A stretch of 64,000 nucleotides of DNA from Acetobacteraceae bacterium ESL0709 (GTDB lineage: Bacteria > Pseudomonadota > Alphaproteobacteria > Acetobacterales > Acetobacteraceae), in the NCBI GenBank assembly GCA_029433415.1, contig JAQTIA010000003.1, positions 706,001-770,000 on the forward strand, read 5' to 3'. This document shows, one piece after another, positions 38,529 to 48,449 of this stretch; the first letter of the stretch is position 1; each line of letters opens with the position of its first letter. A model generated the notes under the pieces. That model was not told where the DNA came from, searched no databases, and worked only from the letters and a program-made list of their open reading frames with translations. The translations under genes were made by a program, and so were the position numbers.

Positions 38529-39727
38529 CTCAGACTTTCACAGAATCTCTTGATACGCCGACAAGCTTCCTCCAGAAGTTCCGTACTGGTCGCGTAAGAC
38601 ACACGGAAATATCCCGGCGTCAGGAACGCAGCCCCATGTACGGCCGCAACACCTGTCTCTTCCAGGAGAGACGTCACAAAATCCTCGCAGCTTGCGATTT
38701 TCCTGCCAGTACTTGTCTTCTTCCCGATCAGGCTCCTGACAGACACAAAAGCATAGAAAGCACCGTCTGGCCGGCCACATTCCAGTCCATCAACCTGCGA
38801 GAGTCTGGAAACGACCAGATCACGTCTGGTCTGATAAACCTCCCGCATCTCACTGACACAATTCTGTGGCCCCGACATCGCCGCAACCGTCGCTGCCTGA
38901 GCAATGGAACAGGGATTACTCGTACTCTGACTCTGCAACTTGATCAGCTGCTTCGTAAAAGCCTCAGGTGCAGCAGAAAAGCCGATACGCCAGCCTGTCA
39001 TAGCATAAGCCTTGCTGACGCCGTTCATAGTCACAGTCCGGTCCCTCAAACGCGGCTCAACCTGCACAATCGTTTTCGACACACGCCCATCGTAAATCAG
39101 CTTTGCATAAATATCGTCTGCAAAAATCCAGATATCCGGATAATCAAGCAGAACATCTGTCAGAGCTCTCAGCTCCTGCTCAGAATAGGCGGCTCCTGTC
39201 GGGTTACAGGGTGAATTGATCATGAACCACTTTGTCCGCTCGGTAATGGCACCACGCAACTGCTCCGCAGTCAGGCGAAAACCATTTTCTGGGCTGGTCT
39301 GCACGATCACAGGCACACCGTCAGCCAGACGAACAATATCAGGATAAGAAACCCACGCAGGTGCGGGAATAATCACCTCATCACCAGCATTGAGACTGGC
39401 CATCAATGCATTGTAAATAACCTGCTTGCCACCAGTAGAAACACAGATCTCTTCCTTTCGATAATCAAGGCCGAAATCAGCATTGAGACGATCAGCCACA
39501 GCCTGCCTGACAGCCGACGTCCCCGCAACATCCGTATATCTCGTCTCACCTTTTGCCAAGGCCTCAATAGCAGCCTGTTTAATAAAATCAGGCGTATCAA
39601 AATCAGGCTCACCGGCCGAAAGACTGATGATATCCTTTCCTTCAGCCTTAAGCTGTCGAGCCTTCTGCGTAATCGCGATTGTCTGGCTGGGAAGGATACG
39701 GTTCATCCGCTCTGCAACAATAGACAT
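38525..39727 (-). CDS. Class I pyridoxal-phosphate aminotransferase (aspartate type), copy 1
   Basis: About 400 residues. I prefer the ATG at 39727, since AGAGG is 5 bases upstream; frames from 39742 add five residues. Motifs: RMNRILPSQTIAITQKARQL at the start (typical AspC Ib), LSAGEPDFDTPDF, TGGKQVIYNALMAS, NSPCNPTGAAY, IFADDIYAKL and the PLP Lys in MNGVSKAYAMTGWRIGFSA. It looks like the main aspartate aminotransferase. It overlaps copy 2 by ATGA. leuB ends 50 bases upstream. Confidence 0.92.
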   Translation of the reverse strand: MSIVAERMNRILPSQTIAITQKARQLKAEGKDIISLSAGEPDFDTPDFIKQAAIEALAKGETRYTDVAGTSAVRQAVADRLNADFGLDYRKEEICVSTGGKQVIYNALMASLNAGDEVIIPAPAWVSYPDIVRLADGVPVIVQTSPENGFRLTAEQLRGAITERTKWFMINSPCNPTGAAYSEQELRALTDVLLDYPDIWIFADDIYAKLIYDGRVSKTIVQVEPRLRDRTVTMNGVSKAYAMTGWRIGFSAAPEAFTKQLIKLQSQSTSNPCSIAQAATVAAMSGPQNCVSEMREVYQTRRDLVVSRLSQVDGLECGRPDGAFYAFVSVRSLIGKKTSTGRKIASCEDFVTSLLEETGVAAVHGAAFLTPGYFRVSYATSTELLEEACRRIKRFCESLS

Positions 39728-39776
39728 CATAACCTCTGACAATCAGATTCCGACAAAATTATAACAAGTTAAAAAT

Positions 39777-40880
39777 TCAGGCCAATTCACTCATTTTTTT
39801 AACGACAGCCTGTCCCATTTCCTCAGTACTGACCATCGCCTCGCCTTTCGTAGCGATATCAGCTGTCCGCAACCCATCTTCAAGAACCCGGGTAACCGCC
39901 ATTTCAATCAGGTCAGCATCTCCAGTTCTTTGGAGAGAATAACGCAGTAACATAGCCAGAGATAGGATTTGCGCAAGAGGATTGGCAATCCCCTTTCCGG
40001 CGATATCAGGAGCGCTGCCATGAATCGGCTCATAGAGCGCCGCCCTCTTGCCGCTTCCATTATCACTTCCCAATGTTGCGGAAGGAAGCATGCCCAACGA
40101 ACCAGTCAACATGGAAGCAAGATCTGACAGAATATCACCAAAAAGATTACCCGTAACAATCACATCAAACTGACGGGGAGCCCTGACAAGTTGCATGGCG
40201 CAATTATCGGCAAGCATATGAGACAACTCAACATCCTGATAATCGCGCCGATGAAGATCAGTTACGACCTCTTTCCAAAGAAGACCACTCTCCATTACGT
40301 TACATTTTTCGACTGAACAGACACGCCCATCCCTCAGGCGCGCCATCTCAAAGGCCACGCGGGCGACGCGCTCAATCTCTGGTGTGGTGTAAACTTCAGT
40401 ATTGACGCCCTTACGCGTACCATCTGGGAGAGTCTCAATACCTCTCGGTTCACCAAAATACACACCTCCGACTGTCTCACGCACAATCATGAGGTCCAGA
40501 CCTTTTACGACTTCAGGCTTCAGCGCCGAAGCTGAAAGAAGCGGATCAAAAAGTCGAACAGGACGCAGATTGGCATAAAGTCCCAAATCCTTGCGCAGAC
40601 GCAGAATGGCCACTTCCGGGCGACGGTCAAAGGAAACATCTTTCCATTTCGGATCGCCCACAGAGCCGAACAGCACAGCATCGGCCTCTTTGGCTTTTTC
40701 TATGACTTCATCACGAATGGGCACTTCATGCACAGCCAGAGAAGCGCCACCAACAAGATCCTTATCCAGCTCCACATCAAGATCACGATGGTCTTGCAGC
40801 CAACGTATTATGCTCAGAGCCTGCACCATGACTTCAGGGCCGATACCATCACCCGGCAAAAGCAGTAATTTATAAGCCAC
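39777..40880 (-). CDS. leuB: 3-isopropylmalate dehydrogenase
   Basis: Oxidatively decarboxylates 3-isopropylmalate in leucine synthesis, NAD-dependent. 367 residues. LLLLPGDGIGPEVM at the start, the LRKDLGLYANLRPVRLF arginine region, IVRETVGGVYFG, VEKCNVMESG with the catalytic Lys region, and GNLFGDILSDLASMLTGSLG with metal-binding Asp residues. It follows leuD by 2 bases and completes the leuC-leuD-leuB order. Confidence 0.97.
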   Translation of the reverse strand: MAYKLLLLPGDGIGPEVMVQALSIIRWLQDHRDLDVELDKDLVGGASLAVHEVPIRDEVIEKAKEADAVLFGSVGDPKWKDVSFDRRPEVAILRLRKDLGLYANLRPVRLFDPLLSASALKPEVVKGLDLMIVRETVGGVYFGEPRGIETLPDGTRKGVNTEVYTTPEIERVARVAFEMARLRDGRVCSVEKCNVMESGLLWKEVVTDLHRRDYQDVELSHMLADNCAMQLVRAPRQFDVIVTGNLFGDILSDLASMLTGSLGMLPSATLGSDNGSGKRAALYEPIHGSAPDIAGKGIANPLAQILSLAMLLRYSLQRTGDADLIEMAVTRVLEDGLRTADIATKGEAMVSTEEMGQAVVKKMSELA

Positions 40881-40882
40881 GA

Positions 40883-41506
40883 TCAGACCTCTTTCTTCAG
40901 GGTTGAAGGAATCCAGCGTCGCGAAGAGCGCTCTTCAAAACGTGTAATGTCTTTACCAAACTGCAAGGTCTGGGAAATATCATCCAGCCCCTCAAGCAGA
41001 ATCTGGCGACGGAAAGGATCAATTTCAAAACTGACTTTCTCGCCATCAGGACGGATAATGACCTGCCTTTCAAGGTCAACCGTCAGACGCGCATTGGCCC
41101 CAGCCTCAGCATCCCTCATCAGTGTTTCGCATACGTCACGAGGAAGCTTTATGGGCAGGATACCATTTTTAAAACAGTTATTATGAAAGATATCGGCAAA
41201 GCTGGGTGCAATGACACATTTAATGCCAAAATCAAGCAAGGCCCACGGGGCATGTTCACGCGAAGAGCCACATCCCAGATTATCAAGTGTAATCAATATT
41301 TCCGCGTGGCGATAAGCCGACTTGTTCAGCACAAAATCAGGATTCTCGCTCCCATCGCTCTGGTAACGCTGCGCGTCAAACAGATGCTTCCCCAAACCCG
41401 TACGCTGGGTCGTCTTCAGAAAATGGGCCGGAATGATCTGGTCTGTATCAATATTTTCCTGAGGCAGAGGCGCTGCAATGGCTGTCAGAGTGGTAAATTT
41501 TTCCAT
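40883..41506 (-). CDS. leuD: 3-isopropylmalate dehydratase small subunit
   Basis: With LeuC forms isopropylmalate isomerase. 207 residues with [20 protein letters not shown] near residue 20, [19 protein letters not shown] and [17 protein letters not shown], all typical. The ATG shares one base with the leuC stop. Length normal. Confidence 0.97.
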   Translation of the reverse strand: MEKFTTLTAIAAPLPQENIDTDQIIPAHFLKTTQRTGLGKHLFDAQRYQSDGSENPDFVLNKSAYRHAEILITLDNLGCGSSREHAPWALLDFGIKCVIAPSFADIFHNNCFKNGILPIKLPRDVCETLMRDAEAGANARLTVDLERQVIIRPDGEKVSFEIDPFRRQILLEGLDDISQTLQFGKDITRFEERSSRRWIPSTLKKEV

Positions 41507-42939
41507 TATGCAGCCTCCTGCTGAAATTTCCGCACGTCACAGAGAGTCCCTGTAATGGCTGCGGCAGCTGCCATCGCGGGCGAACAAAGATGAGTGCGAC
41601 CATTAGGCCCTTGTCGCCCCTCAAAATTTCGGTTCGACGTTGAGGCACAACGCTGGAAAGGTTCAAGCCTGTCTGGATTCATACCCAGACACATGGAGCA
41701 GCCAGCTTCACGCCACTCAAAGCCCGCATCAAGGAAAATTTTATCCAGCCCTTCGGACTCAGCTTGTTTGCGCACATGACCGGAACCCGGCACGACCATA
41801 GCCCTCACGCTGTCAGCAACCTTGTGACCTTTCACAATAGCGGCCGCCGCGCGTAGATCTTCTATACGACTATTCGTGCAGGACCCGATAAACACGACAT
41901 CAACAGGCGTGCCCGCAATAGGCTGCCCCGGCTCAAGCCCCATATATTTCAGGGCACGGCGTGTACGTTCCGCTTTGGCCGGATCGGCAAAGTCCTCAGG
42001 ACGCGGCACGTTTCCACTAATGGGCAGCACATCCTCAGGACTCGTCCCCCATGTAAGAGATGGCTGGATTTCAGCAGCATCTAGCGTGATTTCACTGTCG
42101 AAAACAGCACCCTCATCTGTGGAAAGCGTCTTCCAGTAAGCGACGGCTTCTTCAAACTCCTTTCCCTTGGGAGCGAAAGGACGACCCTGGACATAGGCAA
42201 AAGTTGTCTCGTCGGGGGCGATCATGCCTGCACGCGCACCAGCCTCAATAGACATGTTGCAGAGCGTCATACGCCCCGCCATATCCAGAGCCCTGACAGC
42301 TGAACCTGCATATTCAATGACATGCCCCGTACCACCTGCCGTGCCGAGCCTGCCGATAATGGCCAGCATGATATCCTTGGCTGTTACCCCCGGCCTCACT
42401 TCCCCTTCAACATTGACGCGCATATTTTTAGCGTGTTTCTGCTGAAGGGTCTGTGTCGCCAGAACATGCTCAACTTCTGAAGTACCAATACCAAAAGCAA
42501 GCGACCCCAGAGCACCATGGGTGGATGTATGACTGTCTCCACACACGATCGTCATGCCCGGCAGGCTGATTCCCTGCTCTGGACCGACAACATGCACGAT
42601 ACCCTGATCCTCAGAGCTCAACGCGAAATAGGGGACGTGAAATTCTTTGACATTCTTTTCGAGTGTCTCAATCTGAAAGCGACTTTTGGGATCTTCGATC
42701 GGCAGAGAGCGATCTGTGGTCGGCACATTGTGATCCGCCACAGCCATTGTCGCATCAGGGCGCCGCACCTGACGATGGGCAGCCCGCAAGCCATCGAAAG
42801 CCTGCGGGCTCGTCACCTCATGAAGGAGGTGGCGGTCAATATAGAGAAGGCAGGTCCCATCCTCAAAAGTTTCGATAACATGATCGTCCCAGACTTTATC
42901 GTAGAGTGTCCGGGGGGATGACGGATTCTGCATTCTCAA
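41506..42939 (-). CDS. leuC: 3-isopropylmalate dehydratase large subunit
   Basis: Aconitase-family Fe-S enzyme of leucine synthesis. 477 residues. [20 protein letters not shown] at the start, [20 protein letters not shown], and the cluster Cys in [14 protein letters not shown] and [16 protein letters not shown]. It starts just 12 bases after rplS. So leucine genes are read behind the ribosomal operon; no leader peptide or T-box is visible. Confidence 0.97.
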   Translation of the reverse strand: MRMQNPSSPRTLYDKVWDDHVIETFEDGTCLLYIDRHLLHEVTSPQAFDGLRAAHRQVRRPDATMAVADHNVPTTDRSLPIEDPKSRFQIETLEKNVKEFHVPYFALSSEDQGIVHVVGPEQGISLPGMTIVCGDSHTSTHGALGSLAFGIGTSEVEHVLATQTLQQKHAKNMRVNVEGEVRPGVTAKDIMLAIIGRLGTAGGTGHVIEYAGSAVRALDMAGRMTLCNMSIEAGARAGMIAPDETTFAYVQGRPFAPKGKEFEEAVAYWKTLSTDEGAVFDSEITLDAAEIQPSLTWGTSPEDVLPISGNVPRPEDFADPAKAERTRRALKYMGLEPGQPIAGTPVDVVFIGSCTNSRIEDLRAAAAIVKGHKVADSVRAMVVPGSGHVRKQAESEGLDKIFLDAGFEWREAGCSMCLGMNPDRLEPFQRCASTSNRNFEGRQGPNGRTHLCSPAMAAAAAITGTLCDVRKFQQEAA

Positions 42940-42951
42940 ATATCTCCCATA

Positions 42952-43359
42952 TCAAGAAGCGGAGGCTTCTCCACCTTTATTGGCGTCTGTTTTATTAACA
43001 TCTCTGGGACGTTCTGCAATACGGGCAGATTTACCAGAGCGACCGCGCAGATAATACAGCTTTGCGCGGCGGACCTTACCGCGACGGACCACTTCAATTT
43101 CAGCAACGGCAGGGGAATAAAGCGGAAAAACGCGCTCGACACCTTCACCATTGGAGATCTTACGAACAGTGAAATTGCTGTTCAGACCACGGTTCGAACG
43201 GGCAATCACAACCCCCTCATAGGACTGGACACGTTCACGTGTACCTTCAACAACGCGTACACCAACACGCACCGTATCGCCAGCCTCAAACTCCGGCACT
43301 GGACGAAGGGCAGAAAGACGCTCTATCTCGCGTGCCTCAAACTCTTGCACAATATTCAT
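42952..43359 (-). CDS. rplS: 50S ribosomal protein L19
   Basis: 135 residues from the ATG at 43359, with GGAG 9 bases upstream; a longer frame from 43377 is rejected. Standard L19: [85 protein letters not shown] split across the core, and [16 protein letters not shown]. It sits at the 30S/50S interface. Order rpsP-rimM-trmD-rplS is classic. Confidence 0.97.
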   Translation of the reverse strand: MNIVQEFEAREIERLSALRPVPEFEAGDTVRVGVRVVEGTRERVQSYEGVVIARSNRGLNSNFTVRKISNGEGVERVFPLYSPAVAEIEVVRRGKVRRAKLYYLRGRSGKSARIAERPRDVNKTDANKGGEASAS

Positions 43360-43381
43360 CAACCTAACTCCTAACACTCAC

Positions 43382-44089
43382 TCATGATAAGGATTGCTGG
43401 CAATAAGCCGCCCATAGATCGGGACGACGCTCACGCGTAACAACCTCTGATTCTTTTTGACGCCACCGGGCAATATCCCCATGGTGCCCTGACAGCAAAA
43501 CTGATGGAACAGACCGCCCTTCCCATTCCGCTGGACGTGTATATTGGGGATACTCCAATAACCCGTCAGAGAAACTTTCCTCTTCCCCGCTCAAAGACGA
43601 TCCCATCACGCCCGGAAGGAGGCGAACACATCCATCCAGCAAGGCCAGAGCCGGTATCTCACCCCCTGAAAGGACGAAATCGCCAAGACAGAGTTGCTGA
43701 ACATCATATTTTTCCAATACGCGTTCATCAACACCTTCAAAACGCCCACAAAGCATGACCACACCAGCCCCTTCTGCCAGACGAACCACATCTTTCTGTG
43801 TAGCGCGCCTGCCTCGGGGCGTAGGATAGATTACGGGCCGCCCTGTCTCATCTCCGCTCGTGATATCGCTGAGAGCATGATCAAGGACATCTGGACGCAT
43901 GACCATGCCTGCACCGCCCCCGAAAGGGGTATCATCAAGAGCGCGATGCCGACCCAGTCCATAAGGACGGAGATCATGCACCCTGCAGGACCAGACTTCC
44001 TCCTGCAAGGCGCGCCCCGCGAGAGAAAAGCCCAAGGGCCCTGGAAAAATACCGGGAAGCAGGGTAAGAATGTCAGCCCGCCACGTCAT
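43382..44089 (-). CDS. trmD: tRNA (guanine-N1)-methyltransferase
   Basis: Methylates G37 next to the anticodon to prevent frameshifting, using SAM. 235 residues. [20 protein letters not shown] start, the trefoil-knot SAM site [18 protein letters not shown] and [19 protein letters not shown], and [11 protein letters not shown] at the C-terminus with the catalytic loop nearby. It overlaps the rimM stop by 4 bases. Confidence 0.97.
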   Translation of the reverse strand: MTWRADILTLLPGIFPGPLGFSLAGRALQEEVWSCRVHDLRPYGLGRHRALDDTPFGGGAGMVMRPDVLDHALSDITSGDETGRPVIYPTPRGRRATQKDVVRLAEGAGVVMLCGRFEGVDERVLEKYDVQQLCLGDFVLSGGEIPALALLDGCVRLLPGVMGSSLSGEEESFSDGLLEYPQYTRPAEWEGRSVPSVLLSGHHGDIARWRQKESEVVTRERRPDLWAAYCQQSLS

Positions 44090-44643
44090 GATCGCACCTG
44101 AACATCGCCAGCCAGATCGCCTTCAACTTCAATCTCTTCGGGCAGAACAACAATCAGTTCCCCCTTTTCCAGATTGACGGCCGGCACACAGGCTTTTGTA
44201 AAAGGCACGAGAGAACCGGAATCAAGCTCGAGGCTTGTCCCTGCTCCGTAATCATGAACGAGCACCACCTGCCCAAGCGTCTCTCCTTCTGGAGAAAGCG
44301 CTTTAAGACCAATCAGATCAATATGGTAAAAATCATCTCCTCCCACGGCGGGAAGAGAGGATCTCAACGTATAGAGCCGCCTGTTGACAACCCTTTCTGC
44401 CGCCGTACGATCAGCCAGGACATTCCCCTGTTCATCACTTAATGCCGCAACACCCTGAGATACCCATGTCACGTCCCATCTATGACCCTGATCATCAAAG
44501 ACAGGGACAAGCTCTTCCAGGAGATCAGGATCCTCCAGCACGGCATGAAGGCGCACAAGACCTTTCACCCCATGCGGGCGACCAATCGTAGCGATATGAA
44601 TCTTCTGTTCGGAGGGCGAACGCGACAAGAATTTATGCTCCAT
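44086..44643 (-). CDS. rimM: 16S rRNA processing protein RimM
   Basis: Assembly factor for the 30S head. 185 residues with [20 protein letters not shown] at the N-terminal barrel, then a PRC-barrel domain ([47 protein letters not shown]). Length normal. Between rpsP and trmD, as expected. Confidence 0.95.
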   Translation of the reverse strand: MEHKFLSRSPSEQKIHIATIGRPHGVKGLVRLHAVLEDPDLLEELVPVFDDQGHRWDVTWVSQGVAALSDEQGNVLADRTAAERVVNRRLYTLRSSLPAVGGDDFYHIDLIGLKALSPEGETLGQVVLVHDYGAGTSLELDSGSLVPFTKACVPAVNLEKGELIVVLPEEIEVEGDLAGDVQVRS

Positions 44644-44666
44644 TCAGGCGTCTGGGACGAGGTGCT

Positions 44667-45017
44667 TTACGCAGCAGCGTCCTTGGCAGCAGCGGCTGCC
44701 GCAGCACGCTCCTGGGCTTTCTTGCCAGGAGCTGATTTCTTGGGCTGTTCACTATAGGTAAATTTAGGTGCAAGACCTGCATGACCAAGGAAACGGGCCA
44801 CACGATCAGTCGCCTGGGCACCCTGTGACAGCCAGTGTTTAATGCGTTCACCATCCAGTTTCACGCGGTCAGCATGATCGGAAGGGAGCATCGGGTTATA
44901 GGCGCCAACCTTTTCAATAAAACGTCCATCACGCGGACTGCGGCTGTCAGCCACGACGATATGGTAATAAGGACGCTTCTTGGCCCCGGCACGGGCCAGT
45001 CTGATTTTTAGGCTCAT
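44667..45017 (-). CDS. rpsP: 30S ribosomal protein S16
   Basis: 116 residues. [20 protein letters not shown] start, [38 protein letters not shown]: all standard. The C-terminal 35 residues are Lys/Ala rich and end in an alanine repeat ([14 protein letters not shown]), longer than in E. coli S16 (82 residues) but common in alphaproteobacteria. AGGAG lies 5-6 bases before the ATG. Confidence 0.97.
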   Translation of the reverse strand: MSLKIRLARAGAKKRPYYHIVVADSRSPRDGRFIEKVGAYNPMLPSDHADRVKLDGERIKHWLSQGAQATDRVARFLGHAGLAPKFTYSEQPKKSAPGKKAQERAAAAAAAKDAAA

Positions 45018-45068
45018 AATTACTCCTGACTAACGAAAAACTTCACTCACAGGCTCACCCGGCTCTCA

Positions 45069-46484
45069 TTAAAAGGGGGGACGGCCACCTTGCTGTCCCA
45101 TACCTTTCATCAGATTACCCAGTCCGCCAGCGCCACCCATGCCACGCATCAGCCCGGAAAGACCCATTTTATTGATACGCTTCATCATGGTGGACATCTC
45201 ATCAAACTGCTTGAGCAGGCGGTTTACTTCTGGCACTGTCGTGCCGGAACCTGCCGCTATACGCTTTTTACGCGAGGCTTTGATGATACCTGGCGTTTTG
45301 CGTTCCTCTTGGGTCATGGAAGAGATCATGGCCTTGTGGCGGTTGAAGATCGACATATCAATATTCTTCCCCTCCAGCTTCTCTTTCAATTTCCCCATCC
45401 CGGGCAACATACCCAGAATTCCTGAAATAGACCCGAGCCGACTGATCTGGTTAAGCTGCGAAACATAATCATCAAGGTCGAACTTGCCAGCGAGCATCTT
45501 TTTGGCGACACGCTCGCCTTCTTCCTGATCCAGCTGCTCGGACGCCTTTTCAACCAGCCCGGCAATATCACCAAGACCCAGAATGCGACTGGCCACACGT
45601 TCGGGGTAAAACTCCTCCAGCGCGTCCAGCTTCTCCCCTGAGCCGGTAAATTTAATGGGCGCGCCTGTCACCGCCTTCATGGAAAGGGCAGCACCACCAC
45701 GGGCATCGCCATCCATACGGCTCATCACGACGCCGGTAATACCGACCTGATCTTTAAAAGCTTGTGCCGTATTGACCGCATCCTGCCCGGTCATCGCATC
45801 CACAACCAGCAATGTATCCGCAGGATTAGCAACATCACGCACCTGACGAACTTCATTCATCAGGGCTTCATCAATAGCCAGGCGACCCGCCGTATCAAGA
45901 ATAACGACGTCAAAACCTTCCCGCTTCGCACTATCAAGTGCGCGACGGGCAATATCAACTGGCTGCTGGCCAGCAACAATCGGGAGCGAGACAACGCGCC
46001 CCTCTGTCAAGGCTGCTGCCTGCTGGGCCAGTTGCTGTAATTGAAGCTGGGCGGCAGGACGCTGCACATCAAGACTGGCAAGAAGCACTTTCCTGCGCTC
46101 GCGCCCAGCAAGACGAAGAGCCAGTTTGCCGGCTGTTGTGGTCTTGCCGGCCCCTTGCAACCCCACCATAAGAAGCGGGACTGGCGCAGGCGCAGAAAGA
46201 TTAAGTGGGACGGCACCAGCGCCGCCAAGTGCCTCAATCAGCGCATCATTGACGATTTTGGCAACAGCCTGCCCCGGAGACACGCCTTCAAGCACCTGCG
46301 CGCCAACGGCCTTATCCTTGACCTTGGCGACAAAGGAGCGAACAACCGGCAGAGCCACGTCCGCCTCCAGCATGGCAAGACGGACCTCGCGCATGGCCTC
46401 GGCAACGTCAGCCTCCGAAAGTTTCCCTCCACGGGAAAGACCTTCGAAAACGCGTGACATTCTGCTGGAAAGTTGCTCGAACAC
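45069..46484 (-). CDS. ffh: Signal recognition particle protein Ffh
   Basis: GTPase that binds 4.5S RNA and signal sequences to deliver membrane proteins. Start chosen at a GTG at 46484 (reads FEQLSSRMSRVFEGLSRGG) because AAAGG lies 7-8 bases upstream and the residues match the usual Ffh N-terminus; the longer frame to 46589 adds 35 atypical residues. NG domain with G1 GLQGAGKTTTAGKLA, DTAGRLAIDEALM and GSGEKLDALEEFYPER; Met-rich M domain at the end (MMKRINKMGLSGLMRGMGG). Confidence 0.96.
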   Translation of the reverse strand: MFEQLSSRMSRVFEGLSRGGKLSEADVAEAMREVRLAMLEADVALPVVRSFVAKVKDKAVGAQVLEGVSPGQAVAKIVNDALIEALGGAGAVPLNLSAPAPVPLLMVGLQGAGKTTTAGKLALRLAGRERRKVLLASLDVQRPAAQLQLQQLAQQAAALTEGRVVSLPIVAGQQPVDIARRALDSAKREGFDVVILDTAGRLAIDEALMNEVRQVRDVANPADTLLVVDAMTGQDAVNTAQAFKDQVGITGVVMSRMDGDARGGAALSMKAVTGAPIKFTGSGEKLDALEEFYPERVASRILGLGDIAGLVEKASEQLDQEEGERVAKKMLAGKFDLDDYVSQLNQISRLGSISGILGMLPGMGKLKEKLEGKNIDMSIFNRHKAMISSMTQEERKTPGIIKASRKKRIAAGSGTTVPEVNRLLKQFDEMSTMMKRINKMGLSGLMRGMGGAGGLGNLMKGMGQQGGRPPF

Positions 46485-46655
46485 GACCTGACCTTTATCC
46501 CACAACAAACGCGCCACTGCGCGAACCCTCGCGGAGTGACGTGTCCGAAAACTGGTCATGCTTTTAAAGAGAGAAATCTTTGGGGTCAAGCGTTAATATA
46601 GCACTTGACGAAAGCCTTATTTTAGGGTTTATGCACTTTCACTCCCCGCGAGTAA

Positions 46656-46746
<91 letters not shown>

Positions 46747-46859
46747 TGTGTGGAGCGTCCTTACCTTCAAAAATTCCTTATAGCCCTCCAAGGCCATGCT
46801 GATGCCGTGCCCCCTGACAACAAGTAGACTACAACACGGCGAGCCTGAATATTGCCGGT

Positions 46860-47723
46860 TTATATTTCTGAAATCAGCAAATCAATATAAGCCAGCTTCT
46901 GACGATATAAATCTGCAAAAGATCCTTTAAGCCCGTCCCATGGTTTGGGATTATTAAGATAATGCAGAATCTTGGGATGTTGCAGACAATATTTCAAGTG
47001 TGGATCATTTGCGTCAATAGCAAAAATGCTTCTGTCATAATCCAGCATGACATTCCATGCCAGATCAAGATAACAAACACGACCTTTCAGAAGAAAATTG
47101 GCAACATCCTCATCTGTATAGGCGAAATGCCTTTCGGCCGCGGAAAGATATTTCCGCGTAAAATCCTTATCAATCACGTCAAGATTAAAAAGCATAACAC
47201 CAGAGTTAAAGCGTTTTTGATTCCCCTGAAGGCCAATAATCTCACGCTCGTAATCCTGTCTGTTCATACCAGAATAAACAGGGTCATTATCTATTTGGTA
47301 AGAAACGAGCGGATAGCCTGCCACTGCGCCTACCCCTTTCGAGATATCCATCAATCCGGGCAGTTCCGTAACGTCATGACAAACAAGCACATCAGCATCA
47401 AGATAAAGCGCGTAACGATGACGTCCCCTCAAAATTTCGGGGATCAGCCCAGAATAATAAACTGTCCGATTCCAATGATGCAGTTCATTAAACCGACGAC
47501 CGCCTATAAGAGGCGAGAGATCCACAAACTCTATGGACGAGAACTTCGTATTAAAAAGAGTCTGCCCCATAAAAATGCAGCTCTCATTTATCTTTTCATG
47601 GAAAATATAAAATTTTACATATGTGCCAACGTCAAGATTATCCAACACTGACTGGATCGTCACAAAAGCATAACGCGCGTAAGCTACGTCAACACAAAGA
47701 ACAACTGCCAGCTCATCACTCAC
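46860..47723 (-). CDS. GT8-family glycosyltransferase
   Basis: 287 residues. A typical GT8 core: AVVLCVDVAYARYAFVTIQS at the start, FYIFHEKINE, the DxD motif at Asp109/Asp111 in YALYLDADVLVCHDV, RFNSGVMLFNLDVIDKDF, and the C-terminal KILHYLNNPKPWDGLK. GT8 enzymes use UDP-glucose or UDP-galactose and often build LPS core. The start is a GTG without a clear ribosome site, so the N-terminus is uncertain. It stands alone; a second GT8-like gene is at 29906. Confidence 0.9.
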   Translation of the reverse strand: MSDELAVVLCVDVAYARYAFVTIQSVLDNLDVGTYVKFYIFHEKINESCIFMGQTLFNTKFSSIEFVDLSPLIGGRRFNELHHWNRTVYYSGLIPEILRGRHRYALYLDADVLVCHDVTELPGLMDISKGVGAVAGYPLVSYQIDNDPVYSGMNRQDYEREIIGLQGNQKRFNSGVMLFNLDVIDKDFTRKYLSAAERHFAYTDEDVANFLLKGRVCYLDLAWNVMLDYDRSIFAIDANDPHLKYCLQHPKILHYLNNPKPWDGLKGSFADLYRQKLAYIDLLISEI

Positions 47724-47843
47724 AATAACATTATCCAGGCTATTTCAATAATGTACCGGTTCAGTATATTACGAAACCACCAATAAGAAGAAATACCCGG
47801 GGAAAAACAGGAAGCCCTGAAAACCGCCTGTTCTTTGCGCGTT

Positions 47844-48395
47844 TCATACCAGCCGTTCAGCCCATTTTTCAATCTCTTCCCCACTGCTGAAACGGCCATC
47901 TATCAGACCATTGACCATAAAGGTCGGAGAAACATGGACCCCGTTCTGACGGGAAAATCTTGCATGGCGTTTGATGGCTTGTGTCACTTCATCAGATTCA
48001 AATTCTTTTTTAACGTCCACCCCACTATAGTCCTCGACTCTCTGAAGAATCTGCCGAGGCGTCACATCCATATCAGGGCCGGAAGCATGATCTGTCGGTT
48101 CAAATTCCTCGTAATGATCTGCTACAGCTTTCAGTACCCGCCATGCTTGTTCCTTCCCACCTTGCAAAGAGGCAGCGGCCAGAACAGCACGAACGACCAC
48201 AGGTGAAAAAATATGCCATGGCTGGGAGTGCAGGTGAATCTCAAGCGTCATTCTGGATTCACCCACCAGAGCAAGAAGAGGCATGAGTTTATTCAATGTC
48301 TTCACACAGAAGGGACATGTCGGCTCAATAAACACATCAAGCTTCACGGGCCCCTTCCCCCATAGCAAAGAGCATGGTTTGACAGGCTTGCTCAT
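47844..48395 (-). CDS. DsbA-family thioredoxin-fold protein without signal peptide
   Basis: 183 residues. The start has no signal sequence, so it is predicted cytoplasmic. VKLDVFIEPTCPFCVKTLNK contains the CxxC motif CPFC. HVSPTFMVNGLIDGRF carries the cis-Pro. This is the DSBA-like/thioredoxin_4 layout seen in cytoplasmic oxidoreductases and FrnE-like proteins. Role unknown; possibly thiol-dependent stress metabolism. It stands between the GT8 gene and the RNA helicase. Confidence 0.8.
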   Translation of the reverse strand: MSKPVKPCSLLWGKGPVKLDVFIEPTCPFCVKTLNKLMPLLALVGESRMTLEIHLHSQPWHIFSPVVVRAVLAAASLQGGKEQAWRVLKAVADHYEEFEPTDHASGPDMDVTPRQILQRVEDYSGVDVKKEFESDEVTQAIKRHARFSRQNGVHVSPTFMVNGLIDGRFSSGEEIEKWAERLV

Positions 48396-48449
48396 AAAAT
48401 CAGTCCCTGATCACGTTACGTAGGGAATGATTATAACATATACTTCCTC

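Noticed and set aside
42940..42951. Leucine leader peptide or T-box before leuC
   Set aside because: Only 12 bases separate rplS and leuC, too short for an attenuator.
46485..46589. 35-codon extension of ffh
   Set aside because: The sequence before the GTG at 46484 does not resemble Ffh, and a good ribosome site precedes the shorter start.
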